Shown one piece after another: positions 43,806 to 52,336 of a DNA stretch of 64,000 nt (its first letter is position 1; every line of letters begins with the position of its first letter). The notes beneath the pieces were generated by a model. That model did no database searches, was not told the origin of the DNA, and was given only the letters and a program-made list of their open reading frames with translations. This DNA comes from JANNPJ01 sp965200525 (lineage in GTDB: Bacteria; Actinomycetota; Actinomycetes; Actinomycetales; Kineosporiaceae). Location: assembly GCA_965200525.1 (NCBI GenBank), contig OZ241368.1, positions 1,736,001 to 1,800,000 of the forward strand. The letters are read 5' to 3'. The position numbers and the translations under genes are program-made.

Positions 43806-45158
43806 ATGGGCGACTTCAGCGACGTAGCCGGTCGCATCGGGCTGTCGATGGCGATCCAGCCCCGCGGCCCAGCCACCGATCCGGCCACCGACCCAGCCAC
43901 CGACCCGGGCTCGCCGCCCGCCGACCTCGACTCGGCCGTGCGGTCGGCGCTGAACCTCTCCGGCGGCCACAGCGTGATCAGCCCGGCGGCCGGTTCCGGC
44001 TTCGAGGTACGGCCCTTCGGGCCGGAGCAGGCTCTGTTCGCCCCGCCGGCGCTGACCGTGGGCTCCGGGACGGCGGTGGCGATCGTCCTGAACGGTGGTG
44101 CCCGGCTGTACGCCTGCTCCGACCCGACCGGGCCCGACCCGCGCTGGGTCGACGTCCCTGGTCTGGACGCGTTCTACCGGCTGCCCGACGTCGACCGCGA
44201 ACGTTCCCGCAACACCTGGGCCGACCGGCTGGCCACCGCCGTGCCCGAGTTCGACCAGGCCGCGGCCCGGGCCCTGCCGATCCCGCAACTGCGGGTCCAG
44301 CTGGCCCACCACCGGGAGAAGACCTTTCCGGTGTCGATCGTCCACCGCGGGGACCCACCGGTGGACGCCGGCGCGGTCGTCAACGGCATCACCCTGCCGA
44401 CCCTGCGCCTGCCCCTGCGCGAACCGGACTGCTACCTGCCGGTGATCGGCCAGGTCGAGGGCCGGTTGGAGAGCATCAACGCCTGGGACATGGCCGCCGG
44501 GGTGAGCCTCGGCGTCATCCAGTTCAACACCGACCGGGCCGCGATCTTCCGCTTCCTCTGGCGACTGTGGGCCGACGACCCGGACCTGTTCGCCGGTGCG
44601 CTGACCGGCCCGCTGGGCTGGACCATGGCCTGGGACGGCGACCACCCCGACCTGCTGATCGGCCCCGAGGCCGAGCTGGTCACCCTGCACGGCCGGTCCG
44701 CCGACCGGCCCCGCAACGCGGTCTACCTGCAGTCCGGCCGGATCGGCGGCCCGGGCCGGAACGGGCCCTACCGGCGCCAGGTGGCGGCCGCGCTGCGCGA
44801 CTGCGTGGCCTGGCCGCACGTCCAGGACATGATCGTGGACGTCTCGGCCTGGTACCTGGAGTCGGCCCTGAACGAGATCAAGGCCGAGGGCATCGGGCCG
44901 CTGGACGTCACCGCCCCCGATCACGACACGTTCGTCCTGACGGCGATGCTGCTGTCCGGGCGGGTGCGGTACTCGGCCTGCCTGCGGCGGGTACTGGTCG
45001 AGCTGCGGCAGTGGCCGACCACCGGCGAGAAGCTGGCCCACTGGCCGGAGGCCCTGGGCGCGACCATCTCGCCCTGCCCGACCTTGCTGACCCGGTTGAA
45101 GAACCAGCAGAAGCAGGCCGAGCAGGTCTACCAGCAGGTGTTGCGCCTGCTGGGCTGA
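43806..45158 (+). CDS. unrecognised 450-residue protein, lysozyme-like motif possible
   Basis: I do not recognise this family. No signal peptide; the N-terminus has a PATDPATDPATDPG repeat, residues 50-110 look like a beta-rich domain (VRPFGPEQALFAPPALTVGSG), and the C-terminal 300 residues are helical. The stretch VEGRLESINAWDMAAGVSLGVIQFN is reminiscent of lysozyme-like enzymes (Glu followed by a WD and G.IQ segment), which would suggest peptidoglycan or chitin cleavage; this is only a weak resemblance. ATG 43806 follows GAGGAT. It lies between recQ and the convergent oxidoreductase gene. Confidence 0.6.
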   Translation: MGDFSDVAGRIGLSMAIQPRGPATDPATDPATDPGSPPADLDSAVRSALNLSGGHSVISPAAGSGFEVRPFGPEQALFAPPALTVGSGTAVAIVLNGGARLYACSDPTGPDPRWVDVPGLDAFYRLPDVDRERSRNTWADRLATAVPEFDQAAARALPIPQLRVQLAHHREKTFPVSIVHRGDPPVDAGAVVNGITLPTLRLPLREPDCYLPVIGQVEGRLESINAWDMAAGVSLGVIQFNTDRAAIFRFLWRLWADDPDLFAGALTGPLGWTMAWDGDHPDLLIGPEAELVTLHGRSADRPRNAVYLQSGRIGGPGRNGPYRRQVAAALRDCVAWPHVQDMIVDVSAWYLESALNEIKAEGIGPLDVTAPDHDTFVLTAMLLSGRVRYSACLRRVLVELRQWPTTGEKLAHWPEALGATISPCPTLLTRLKNQQKQAEQVYQQVLRLLG

Positions 45159-45179
45159 GTCCGAACAGGCGCGCGCGTC

Positions 45180-46160
45180 TCAGGTGGTGACAACGAGCTT
45201 GCCCCTGGTCCGGCCGCTCTCCATCGCCGTGTGGGCCTCGACGATCTGGTCGAACCGGTAGACGGTGTCGATCGGGACGGTGGCGTTGCCGGCCGCCACG
45301 GCGTCGATGAACTCCTGCAGCACCGTGGCGGGCAGGTCCTTGGCGTCACCGCTGTACGCGGTCAGCCGGACCCCGCTGGGGATGTAGCCGTTCGGGTAGA
45401 AGTCCTTGACGATCCACTGGTTCGACAGCATGCCGGTGAAGCAGACCACGCCGTGCACCCGGGTGGCGGCGAGCGTGTCCGGCAGGGTCGGGGTGCCGAT
45501 CAGCTCCAGGGCGGTGTCGACGCCGTCCGGCAGCACGGCTCGTACCCGGGCCGATACCTGGCCGTCGTCGAGCAGCACGTGATCGACCCCGACCGCGGTC
45601 AGAGTCTCGGCCTTGGCCAGGTCGCGGGTGGTCGAGAACACCGTCATCTTCCGCTGTTTGGCCAGGACGGCGGTGGCCAGGCCGATCGAGGAGGTGCCGC
45701 CGCGGATCAGGATCGACTGGCCCGGCTGCGCATCGAGGCCGACGGTGAGCGAACCGTAGGCGGTCTGCAGCATCTCCGGGATCGCCCCCAGCGGGCCCGG
45801 GTCGAGGTCGCTGTGGAAGGCGATGACCTGGGCCGCCGGCACGCAGGTGTACTCGGCGTACCCGCCGTCGAAGGTCCGGCCCATCCCGCCCATCATGGCC
45901 ACTACCTGCTGCCCGGGGGCGAACTCGGCCCCGGGGGCCTCGACCACCACCCCGGTGGCCTCGATGCCCAGCACCCGGGGAAAGGTGACTCCTTCGGCCA
46001 GGCCGAGCCGGGTGTGCAGCTCGGACCGGTTCAGCCCGAACGCGCTGACCTTGATCAGCACCCAGCCCGGGGCCGGGACCGGCACCGGAAGCTCCCGGAT
46101 GACCAGCGCCGACGCCGGCCCGGGGGCATCGAGAACGATCGCTCGCATCGTGGCGGTCAT
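45180..46160 (-). CDS. zinc-independent MDR oxidoreductase, quinone reductase-like
   Basis: 326 residues of the medium-chain dehydrogenase/reductase superfamily (NADPH:quinone reductase/enoyl reductase side): GROES-like N-terminal domain with VLGIEATGVV, then a Rossmann domain with ILIRGGTSSIGLATAVLAKQ. The structural and catalytic zinc cysteines of alcohol dehydrogenases are missing. It starts one base after the MarR stop and should be induced with it in response to electrophiles or phenolics. Confidence 0.85.
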   Translation of the reverse strand: MTATMRAIVLDAPGPASALVIRELPVPVPAPGWVLIKVSAFGLNRSELHTRLGLAEGVTFPRVLGIEATGVVVEAPGAEFAPGQQVVAMMGGMGRTFDGGYAEYTCVPAAQVIAFHSDLDPGPLGAIPEMLQTAYGSLTVGLDAQPGQSILIRGGTSSIGLATAVLAKQRKMTVFSTTRDLAKAETLTAVGVDHVLLDDGQVSARVRAVLPDGVDTALELIGTPTLPDTLAATRVHGVVCFTGMLSNQWIVKDFYPNGYIPSGVRLTAYSGDAKDLPATVLQEFIDAVAAGNATVPIDTVYRFDQIVEAHTAMESGRTRGKLVVTT

Positions 46161-46161
46161 G

Positions 46162-46647
46162 TCAAACGGTCCTTTCCTGCAGGTCTGAGGGGTTCGCAGC
46201 CGGGTCGGGAGCCGGCCGGCCGTCGGCGGCGCTCGCCCGAAGGGCGGTCAGCGTGGTCGCGAGCTGCGCCAGGGAACGGGCGGACAGCGGGGCCCCCAGC
46301 CGGCTGGTGAGCTCGGCCTCGAAGACCACCGTCGCCCGCGCCAGCAGGGCCTGGCCGGCCGGGGTGAGCTCGATGATCGAGGAGCGCCGGTCGCCCGGGT
46401 TGGAGCGGCGCTCGCAGAACCCGAGTCGCTCGATCCGGTCGACCACCTTGCTGGTGCCGCCGACCGTGATGGCCTGCTCCCGGGCGATGTCGTGCACCCG
46501 GCACGAACCGGTCCGGGCGATCACCTGCATGATGTCGAAACTCCCCATCGGCAGGTCGAACTCGGCTCGCAGCCGGGCATCCAGGGCGTTCCACAACTCG
46601 GTCTCGAACCGGACCAGGTCATGGAACACCCGCTTGAGGTCGGTCAC
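46162..46647 (-). CDS. MarR family transcriptional regulator
   Basis: 161 residues with the MarR winged helix (FDIMQVIARTGSCRVHDIAREQAITVGGTSKVVDRIERLGFCERRSNPGDRRSSIIELT, wing DRRS). It is first gene of a two-gene operon with the quinone reductase-like gene. GTG 46647 lies about 20 bp from a palindromic operator; a GATACT -10-like box so close to the start suggests a leaderless or nearly leaderless message (inference). Confidence 0.9.
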   Translation of the reverse strand: MTDLKRVFHDLVRFETELWNALDARLRAEFDLPMGSFDIMQVIARTGSCRVHDIAREQAITVGGTSKVVDRIERLGFCERRSNPGDRRSSIIELTPAGQALLARATVVFEAELTSRLGAPLSARSLAQLATTLTALRASAADGRPAPDPAANPSDLQERTV

Positions 46648-46669
46648 CTCAGTATCGATTCCACAGAAG

Positions 46670-46687
46670 TTGATTCCATGGAATTAA
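46670..46687. promoter_or_regulatory. MarR-type operator
   Basis: TTGATTCCATGGAATTAA is symmetric with a single mismatched pair and sits upstream of the MarR gene, with an extra GATTCCA half-site at 46656-46662. It lies between the MarR and FG-GAP genes, so either or both may be controlled. Confidence 0.65.
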
Positions 46688-46754
46688 GTTACCACGATCA
46701 GATCGCCGGTGTCGGAGCTGGCCCCGAACGGCCGATCGGTGGCATCGTGGAGCG

Positions 46755-48338
46755 ATGCGAGCAACGACGTTCGTGCGGTCCCTGTCCGGTGCGGCTTGTG
46801 GGCTGCTGGCCCTCGGTGGCGCGATCGCCGCGCCGGCCGGGTTCGCGTCGGCCGCCGGTCCGGCCGCCCGGGTGCCCGCCGGGGTGTCGGCCGCGGCGAC
46901 CTGCGACCCGGACGAGTTGCAGAGCCGGGGCGATTTCGACGGTGACGGCTCCCAGGACGTCGCCGTCGGCATGCCCTGGTACGCCGACGGCTCCGGAGCG
47001 GTCGACGTGCGCGGCACCGGCTCCCCCGCCGTCCTGCTCCGGGCCGGCGCCCTGGGCGGCGGCACCGGCGAGGGCGACGGGTTCGGCACCTCGGTGGCGA
47101 TCGGCGACCTGGACGGCGACGGCTGCTCCGACCTGGTGATCGGGGCCGACGCCGAGGGGCAGAGCGCGGTCAGCGACGGCGCCGGCGGCAACGAGGGCCA
47201 GGTCCACATCGTGTTCGGCGGCCCCGGCGGCATCACCACCACCGGCGCGATCACCCTGCCGCACGACTCGTCCAACCTCGACCACTTCGGCGAGGCGCTC
47301 GCTCTGACCACCCGGTTCGTGGGCGACGTGAAGGTGCACGACCTCTACGTCGGGGCGCCGCTGGCCACGGTCGACGGCCAGGAGCAGGCCGGCGAGGTGT
47401 TCCGGTACACGATCACGCCGAACACCGGCACCCGGATCACCGCCACTCTGCGCGAGGTCCGCAGCCAGAGCACGGCCGGCGTCCCCGGTGCCTCCGAGAC
47501 CGGCGACGGCTTCGGGTCGGTGCTGACCGCCGTCGACAGCGGGGCCGGCGTCCTGGTCGGCGCCCCGAACGAGGACATCGGCTCGAAGCAGGACGCCGGG
47601 GCGGTCTGGTTCCTGCGGGTGGACGACGCCGGCGCCGTGACGACGTCCCAGAGCTGGTCGCAGGCCGGCGCCGGAGTGCCGGGGACGGCCGAGACCGCCG
47701 ACCACTTCGGTGCCGCGATCGGCAGCCGCGGCTCGCGGGCCGTGGTCGGCGTGCCTGACGAGAACGACGGCCCGAAGGCCGACTCCGGCATGCTCCAGGT
47801 GCTCAACCGCAGCTCCTCGAGCGGCAGGTTCGCTCCCGGCAAGGCCCTCACCCAGGACTCGAAGGGGGTGCCGGGCAAGCTCGAGGCCGGCGACCGGTTC
47901 GGGGCCGCGGTCGTCGTCGGGGTCTGGCTGAACTGTCAAGAAGCGACCGACCTGGCCGCCGGCGCGCCCGGTGAGGACATCGGCAGCCACACCGACGCCG
48001 GCTCGATCACCCTGATCTCGCTGGACGCCGACCTCGGCTGCCCGAGCAAGACCCTGCACCAGGGCTCGGGCCTGGCCGGGGCGGCCGAGTCCGGCGACGA
48101 GGTCGGCTCGGTGCTCGGCCTGACCCGCGGCCGGATCGACCTGGACGAGGACTACAGCGACCGGCTGCTGATCGGCGTGCCCAAGGAGAACATCGGCGCG
48201 GTCAACGACGCCGGCATGGTGCAGCCGGCCCACGGCGGGATCAGCGCCGACGGCGTGCTCGACAGCACGCTGAAGTTCTCCCAGGGCTACCTGCTGAGCA
48301 CCTACTACGGCATGGTGCTCAGCTCGGCCTCGGACTGA
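46755..48338 (+). CDS. secreted FG-GAP (integrin alpha-like) repeat protein
   Basis: 527 residues with a signal peptide to about 34. Repeats of about 60-70 residues carry calcium-binding loops DFDGDGSQD and DLDGDGCSD and the cores DGFGTSV, DHFGEAL, DGFGSVL, DHFGAAI, DRFGAAV, consistent with a seven-blade beta-propeller. Such actinomycete proteins are exported and probably bind surfaces or other proteins. The later repeats lose the calcium loop. Confidence 0.85.
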   Translation: MRATTFVRSLSGAACGLLALGGAIAAPAGFASAAGPAARVPAGVSAAATCDPDELQSRGDFDGDGSQDVAVGMPWYADGSGAVDVRGTGSPAVLLRAGALGGGTGEGDGFGTSVAIGDLDGDGCSDLVIGADAEGQSAVSDGAGGNEGQVHIVFGGPGGITTTGAITLPHDSSNLDHFGEALALTTRFVGDVKVHDLYVGAPLATVDGQEQAGEVFRYTITPNTGTRITATLREVRSQSTAGVPGASETGDGFGSVLTAVDSGAGVLVGAPNEDIGSKQDAGAVWFLRVDDAGAVTTSQSWSQAGAGVPGTAETADHFGAAIGSRGSRAVVGVPDENDGPKADSGMLQVLNRSSSSGRFAPGKALTQDSKGVPGKLEAGDRFGAAVVVGVWLNCQEATDLAAGAPGEDIGSHTDAGSITLISLDADLGCPSKTLHQGSGLAGAAESGDEVGSVLGLTRGRIDLDEDYSDRLLIGVPKENIGAVNDAGMVQPAHGGISADGVLDSTLKFSQGYLLSTYYGMVLSSASD

Positions 48339-48398
48339 CCGGATCGAGCCGGGACGGCGGGCTCACGTTTCCGCCGCCGACGCCGTCTACCTGACGTG

Positions 48399-48896
48399 AT
48401 GCCCAAACCGCCGTTCGACACCGTGGTCGCCCAGCACGGCGCCACCGTGCTTCGCGTCTGCCGGGCCGTGCTCAACCCGGTGGACGCCGACGACGCCTGG
48501 TCGGAGACGTTCCTGTCCGCCCTGCGCGCCTACCCGGGCCTGCCGCCCGACGCCAACCTGCAGGCCTGGCTGGTCACCATCGCCCACCGCAAGTCGATCG
48601 ACGTGCTGCGGGCGGCCGGCCGAGCCGCCGTCCCGGTGGCCGAACCACCGGATCCGCCGGCCGGGCGCCGGGTCGACGAGCGTGATCTCGACCTGCCCCG
48701 ATCGCTGGCCGCGCTACCCGAGCGCCAGCGCCACGCCGTCGTCTACCACTACCTGGGCGGCCTGCCCTATCAGGACGTCGCGGCCGTGATCGGCGGCACC
48801 GCCGCGGCTGCCCGCCGGGCCGCCGCCGACGGGATCGCCACCCTGCGCCGCACCCATCCCCGTGATCTGAGCTCATCGGAAGGAGCGACGTCATGA
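48399..48896 (+). CDS. ECF-type sigma factor
   Basis: 165 residues (166 if the adjacent GTG at 48396 is used). Region 2 (about 8-70: AQHGATVLRVCRAVLNPVDADDAWSETFLSAL, then WLVTIAHRKSIDVLR) and region 4 (LAALPERQRHAVVYHYLGGLPYQDVAAVI) are clear. No anti-sigma gene is adjacent. Its stop overlaps the start of the DNA-repair methyltransferase (ATGA), so the sigma factor may drive an alkylation-repair regulon including its own operon (inference). Confidence 0.85.
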   Translation: MPKPPFDTVVAQHGATVLRVCRAVLNPVDADDAWSETFLSALRAYPGLPPDANLQAWLVTIAHRKSIDVLRAAGRAAVPVAEPPDPPAGRRVDERDLDLPRSLAALPERQRHAVVYHYLGGLPYQDVAAVIGGTAAAARRAAADGIATLRRTHPRDLSSSEGATS

Positions 48897-49507
48897 CCGA
48901 ACTGGAAGCTGAGCTCTTGTTCCTGACCTTCCCGACCGAGCCCGATCCGGACGCGCTGAATCGGTTGCGGGCCGACCTGGCCGCCCGGGCCGAGCGGGCC
49001 GAGCTGCTCGACGTCGCCTACCGCACGATCGACAGCCCGGTCGGCACCCTGCTGCTGGCGGCCACCCCGGCCGGTCTGGTCCGGGTCGCCTACGACCGCG
49101 AGGGCCTGGAGGCCGTGCTGGCCGAGCTGGCCACTCGATTGAGCCCCCGCATCCTGCACGCTCCGGCTCGCCTCGACCGGGCCGCGACCGAGCTCGACGA
49201 GTACTTCGCCGGCCGGCGGCACCGCTTCGACCTCGACCTCGACCTGAGCCTGGCCGCCGGCTTCCGTCGTGGTGTCCTGGAGTACCTGCCGGCGATCGAG
49301 TACGGGCACACGGCCAGCTACAGCACCGTGGCCGCGGCGGTCGGTAACCCGAAGGCGGTCCGGGCCGTCGGCACCGCCTGTGCCCGCAACCCCCTGCCCG
49401 TGGTCGTGCCCTGCCATCGGGTCGTGCGCGCCGACGGCCAGCTGGGCGCCTACCTGGGCGGCGTCGAGGCCAAACAGCTCCTGCACGAGCTGGAGACCGC
49501 CGGGTGA
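48893..49507 (+). CDS. ogt: methylated-DNA-[protein]-cysteine S-methyltransferase
   Basis: 204 residues. The N-terminal ribonuclease-like domain leads to the Ada/Ogt C-terminal domain with the acceptor motif VVPCHRVV, VGTACARNPL, and GYGHTASYSTVAAAVGNPKAVRAVG-type recognition helix. It removes methyl groups from O6-methylguanine by irreversible transfer to its own cysteine. It is coupled to the sigma gene upstream and the Ada-like gene downstream by 4-base overlaps. Confidence 0.92.
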   Translation: MTELEAELLFLTFPTEPDPDALNRLRADLAARAERAELLDVAYRTIDSPVGTLLLAATPAGLVRVAYDREGLEAVLAELATRLSPRILHAPARLDRAATELDEYFAGRRHRFDLDLDLSLAAGFRRGVLEYLPAIEYGHTASYSTVAAAVGNPKAVRAVGTACARNPLPVVVPCHRVVRADGQLGAYLGGVEAKQLLHELETAG

Positions 49508-49884
49508 CCGCCGGCGGAGACGGGGTGCTCGAGCCGGTCCCGACCCGGCAATACCTCCTGCAGGGGCCCGACGGCCAGCCCTACCTCAGCCCGGTCCCCG
49601 GCCGGTTCGGCGGTCACCGCCGGGGGCGGCGCTACGGCCGGCTGGACTGCCCGGCCGCGGCTCGGGCCCTGGCTCGTGGTGGGTACGTCGCCGACCGGGT
49701 GTTCTTCGCCGACGAGAGCACCGCGATCGCCGCCGGATATCGGCCCTGCGCGGCCTGCCTACCGTCGCGGTACCAGAGTTGGAAGTCGGCTGAGCTACCG
49801 CCCGTCAACCACAGGGTGAAACGGACAAGTCACCTCTCGGTGGCAAGAATTCACGGCTCGGAAACGCAGGATGCCCCTGCGTAA
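49504..49884 (+). CDS. Ada metal-binding-domain-like protein
   Basis: 126 residues. The core (YGRLDCPAA, GYVADRVFFADES, AAGYRPCAACLP) resembles the Ada N-terminal zinc domain, which repairs methylphosphotriesters. Of the four zinc cysteines, three equivalents are visible (LDC and CAAC); the second of the first pair is Ala. Either another residue (e.g. His in GGHRRGR) completes the site or metal chemistry differs. It shares the alkylation-repair operon, and the C-terminal 30 residues appear unstructured. Confidence 0.72.
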   Translation: MTAGGDGVLEPVPTRQYLLQGPDGQPYLSPVPGRFGGHRRGRRYGRLDCPAAARALARGGYVADRVFFADESTAIAAGYRPCAACLPSRYQSWKSAELPPVNHRVKRTSHLSVARIHGSETQDAPA

Positions 49885-50022
49885 CACGGCTGCGACCCGA
49901 CAGGCCGCAAGATGACCACTCCACTCGTCGCCGAGGCCCGGGTAATGTCACGGCCAGCGCGCACCGCGTGCACTTGGCGCAGGCGTGCAGTTGAACAGAA
50001 GTCTGCGCAGGAAAGGGAGCAC

Positions 50023-50871
50023 ATGACGGTAATCCGCGCGGCCATCAGTCAGACCACCTGGACCGGCGACAAAGAATCCATGCTCGACAAGCACGAGGGC
50101 TTCGCCCGCGACGCGGCCGCCCAGGGCGCCACGGTGATGTGTTTTCAGGAGCTGTTCTACGGCCCCTACTTCGGGATCACCGAGGACGCCAAGTACTACG
50201 ACTACGCCGAACCGGCCGACGGGCCGATCGTCCAGCGGTTCGCCGCCCTGGCCAAAGAGCTGAAGCTGGTGCTCATCCTCCCGATCTACGAGGAGGACCA
50301 GCCCGGCGTGTACTACAACACCGCCGTCGTGGTCGATGCCGACGGCACGATTCTCGGCAAGTACCGCAAGCACCACATCCCGAACCTGGACAAGTTCTGG
50401 GAGAAGTTCTACTTCCGCCCCGGCAACCTGGGTTACCCGGTGTTCAAGACCGCGGTCGGCCCGATCGGGGTCTACATCTGCTACGACCGGCACTTCCCCG
50501 AGGGCTGGCGCGAACTGGGCCTGAACGGCGCCCAGATCGTGTTCAACCCGAACGCGACCAAGCCGGCCCTGTCCAACCGGCTCTGGGAGATCGAGCAGCC
50601 CGCCGCCGCGGCCGCGAACGGTTACTTCGTGGCCGCCCCGAACCGGGTCGGCAGCGAGGAGAACGAGTACGGCGAGCTCGCCGTCAGCTTCTACGGCTCC
50701 AGCCAGTTCGTCGACCCGCGGGGCAACCTGATCGGAGCCTACGGCAGCGACACCGAGGAAGAGGTCGTCGTCCGCGACCTGGATCTCGACCTGATCCGTC
50801 AGGTGCGCAACGACTGGCAGTTCTACCGCGATCGCCGGCCCGACAGCTATACCGCGATTCCCGCGCCGTAG
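50023..50871 (+). CDS. beta-ureidopropionase/N-carbamoyl amidohydrolase, nitrilase superfamily
   Basis: 282 residues with the nitrilase catalytic set: Glu in CFQELF, Lys in KYRKHHIP, Cys in YICYDRHFPEG. It hydrolyses N-carbamoyl-beta-amino acids or related amides to an amino acid, CO2 and ammonia, the last step of reductive pyrimidine breakdown. GAAAGGGAG precedes ATG 50023. It is first in a seven-gene operon with the dihydropyrimidinase next. The 139-bp leader shows no clear operator. Confidence 0.88.
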   Translation: MTVIRAAISQTTWTGDKESMLDKHEGFARDAAAQGATVMCFQELFYGPYFGITEDAKYYDYAEPADGPIVQRFAALAKELKLVLILPIYEEDQPGVYYNTAVVVDADGTILGKYRKHHIPNLDKFWEKFYFRPGNLGYPVFKTAVGPIGVYICYDRHFPEGWRELGLNGAQIVFNPNATKPALSNRLWEIEQPAAAAANGYFVAAPNRVGSEENEYGELAVSFYGSSQFVDPRGNLIGAYGSDTEEEVVVRDLDLDLIRQVRNDWQFYRDRRPDSYTAIPAP

Positions 50872-50898
50872 TCCGGTCCGATCCGCGAAGGAGGAGCA

Positions 50899-52320
50899 AT
50901 GGCAACAACTCTGATCACCGGCGGCACGGTTGTCAGCGCGACCGGCTCGGCCCCGATGGATGTCCTGATCGACGGCGAGACGATCGCCGCCGTGATCGCG
51001 CCCGGTTCCACCGCCCTCGGCGTCGACCTGGCCGCGAGCGCGACCCGGGTGATCGACGCGACCGGTAAGTACGTCGTCCCCGGCGGGGTCGACGCGCACA
51101 CCCACATGGAGATGCCGTTCGGCGGCACGAACGCCTCCGACACCTTCGAGACCGGAACGGCCGCGGCGGCCTGGGGCGGGACGACGACGATCGTCGACTT
51201 CGTCGTCCAGTACCCGGAGCAGCGGATCCTCGACCAGTACCAGCTCTGGCAGGAGAAGGCCGCGGGCAACTGCGCCATCGACTACGGCTTCCACCAAATC
51301 CTCTCGGACGTCCAGGACGAGTCGCTGAAGGCGATGGACGAGCTGATCACCGAGGGGGTCACCAGCTTCAAGCTGTTCATGGCCTACAAGGGGGTCTTCC
51401 TCTCGGACGACGGCCAGATCCTGCGGGCGTTCCAGAAGGGCGCCGACAACGGCGCGATGATGATGATGCACGCCGAGAACGGCGCCATGATCGACGTCCT
51501 GGTGCAGCAGGCGCTCGCGGCCGGGCACACCTCGCCGTACTACCACGGGCTCACCCGGCCCTGGCAGGCCGAGGAGGAGGCGACCCACCGGGCGATCATG
51601 ATCGCCGATCTGACCGGTGCGCCGTTGTACGTCGTGCACGTCTCGGCCAAGCAGGCCGTGGCCCAGATCGCCGCCGCTCGCGACCGCGGGCTGAACATCT
51701 TCGGCGAGACCTGCCCCCAGTACCTGTACCTGTCTCTGGAGGAACAGCTCGGCGCACCGGGTTTCGAGGGGGCCAAGTGGGTCTGCTCGACGCCGCTGCG
51801 CTCGCGGGCCGAGGGTCACCAGTCGCACATGTGGCAGAGCCTTCGCACCAACGACATCCAGATGGTCTCCACCGACCACTGCCCGTTCTGCATGAAAGAC
51901 CAGAAAGACATGGGCATCGGTGACTTCTCGAAGATCCCTAACGGGATCGGCTCGGTGGAGCACCGGCTCGACCTGATGTACCAGGGTGTGGTGAACAAGG
52001 AGATCACGCTGGAGCGCTGGGTCGAGATCACCTCGACCACGCCGGCCCGGATGTTCGGCCTGTACGGCAAGAAGGGCGTGATCCAGCCCGGCGCGGACGC
52101 CGACGTCGTGATCTACGACCCGAACGGCCACACCAGCATCGGGCTGGGCAAGACCCACCACATGAACATGGACTACTCGGCCTGGGAGGGCTTCGAGATC
52201 GACGGCCACGTCGACACCGTGCTCTCCCGCGGCAGCGTGGTGATCGACGACGGCGCGTTCCACGGCCGGGCCGGTCACGGCCAGTACGTCAAGCGCGGCC
52301 TGTCCCAGTACCTGTCCTGA
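50899..52320 (+). CDS. dihydropyrimidinase/hydantoinase
   Basis: 473 residues with all hydantoinase metal-site features: GVDAHTHMEMPFGG, SFKLFMAYKG (carboxylated Lys), MHAENG, VHVSAKQA and STDHCPF. It opens dihydropyrimidine or hydantoin rings to N-carbamoyl products, which the upstream enzyme would then cleave. AAGGAGGAG precedes ATG 50899. The ring substrate cannot be narrowed from sequence. Confidence 0.93.
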   Translation: MATTLITGGTVVSATGSAPMDVLIDGETIAAVIAPGSTALGVDLAASATRVIDATGKYVVPGGVDAHTHMEMPFGGTNASDTFETGTAAAAWGGTTTIVDFVVQYPEQRILDQYQLWQEKAAGNCAIDYGFHQILSDVQDESLKAMDELITEGVTSFKLFMAYKGVFLSDDGQILRAFQKGADNGAMMMMHAENGAMIDVLVQQALAAGHTSPYYHGLTRPWQAEEEATHRAIMIADLTGAPLYVVHVSAKQAVAQIAAARDRGLNIFGETCPQYLYLSLEEQLGAPGFEGAKWVCSTPLRSRAEGHQSHMWQSLRTNDIQMVSTDHCPFCMKDQKDMGIGDFSKIPNGIGSVEHRLDLMYQGVVNKEITLERWVEITSTTPARMFGLYGKKGVIQPGADADVVIYDPNGHTSIGLGKTHHMNMDYSAWEGFEIDGHVDTVLSRGSVVIDDGAFHGRAGHGQYVKRGLSQYLS

Positions 52321-52336
52321 ACAGAAAGGACCAGCC

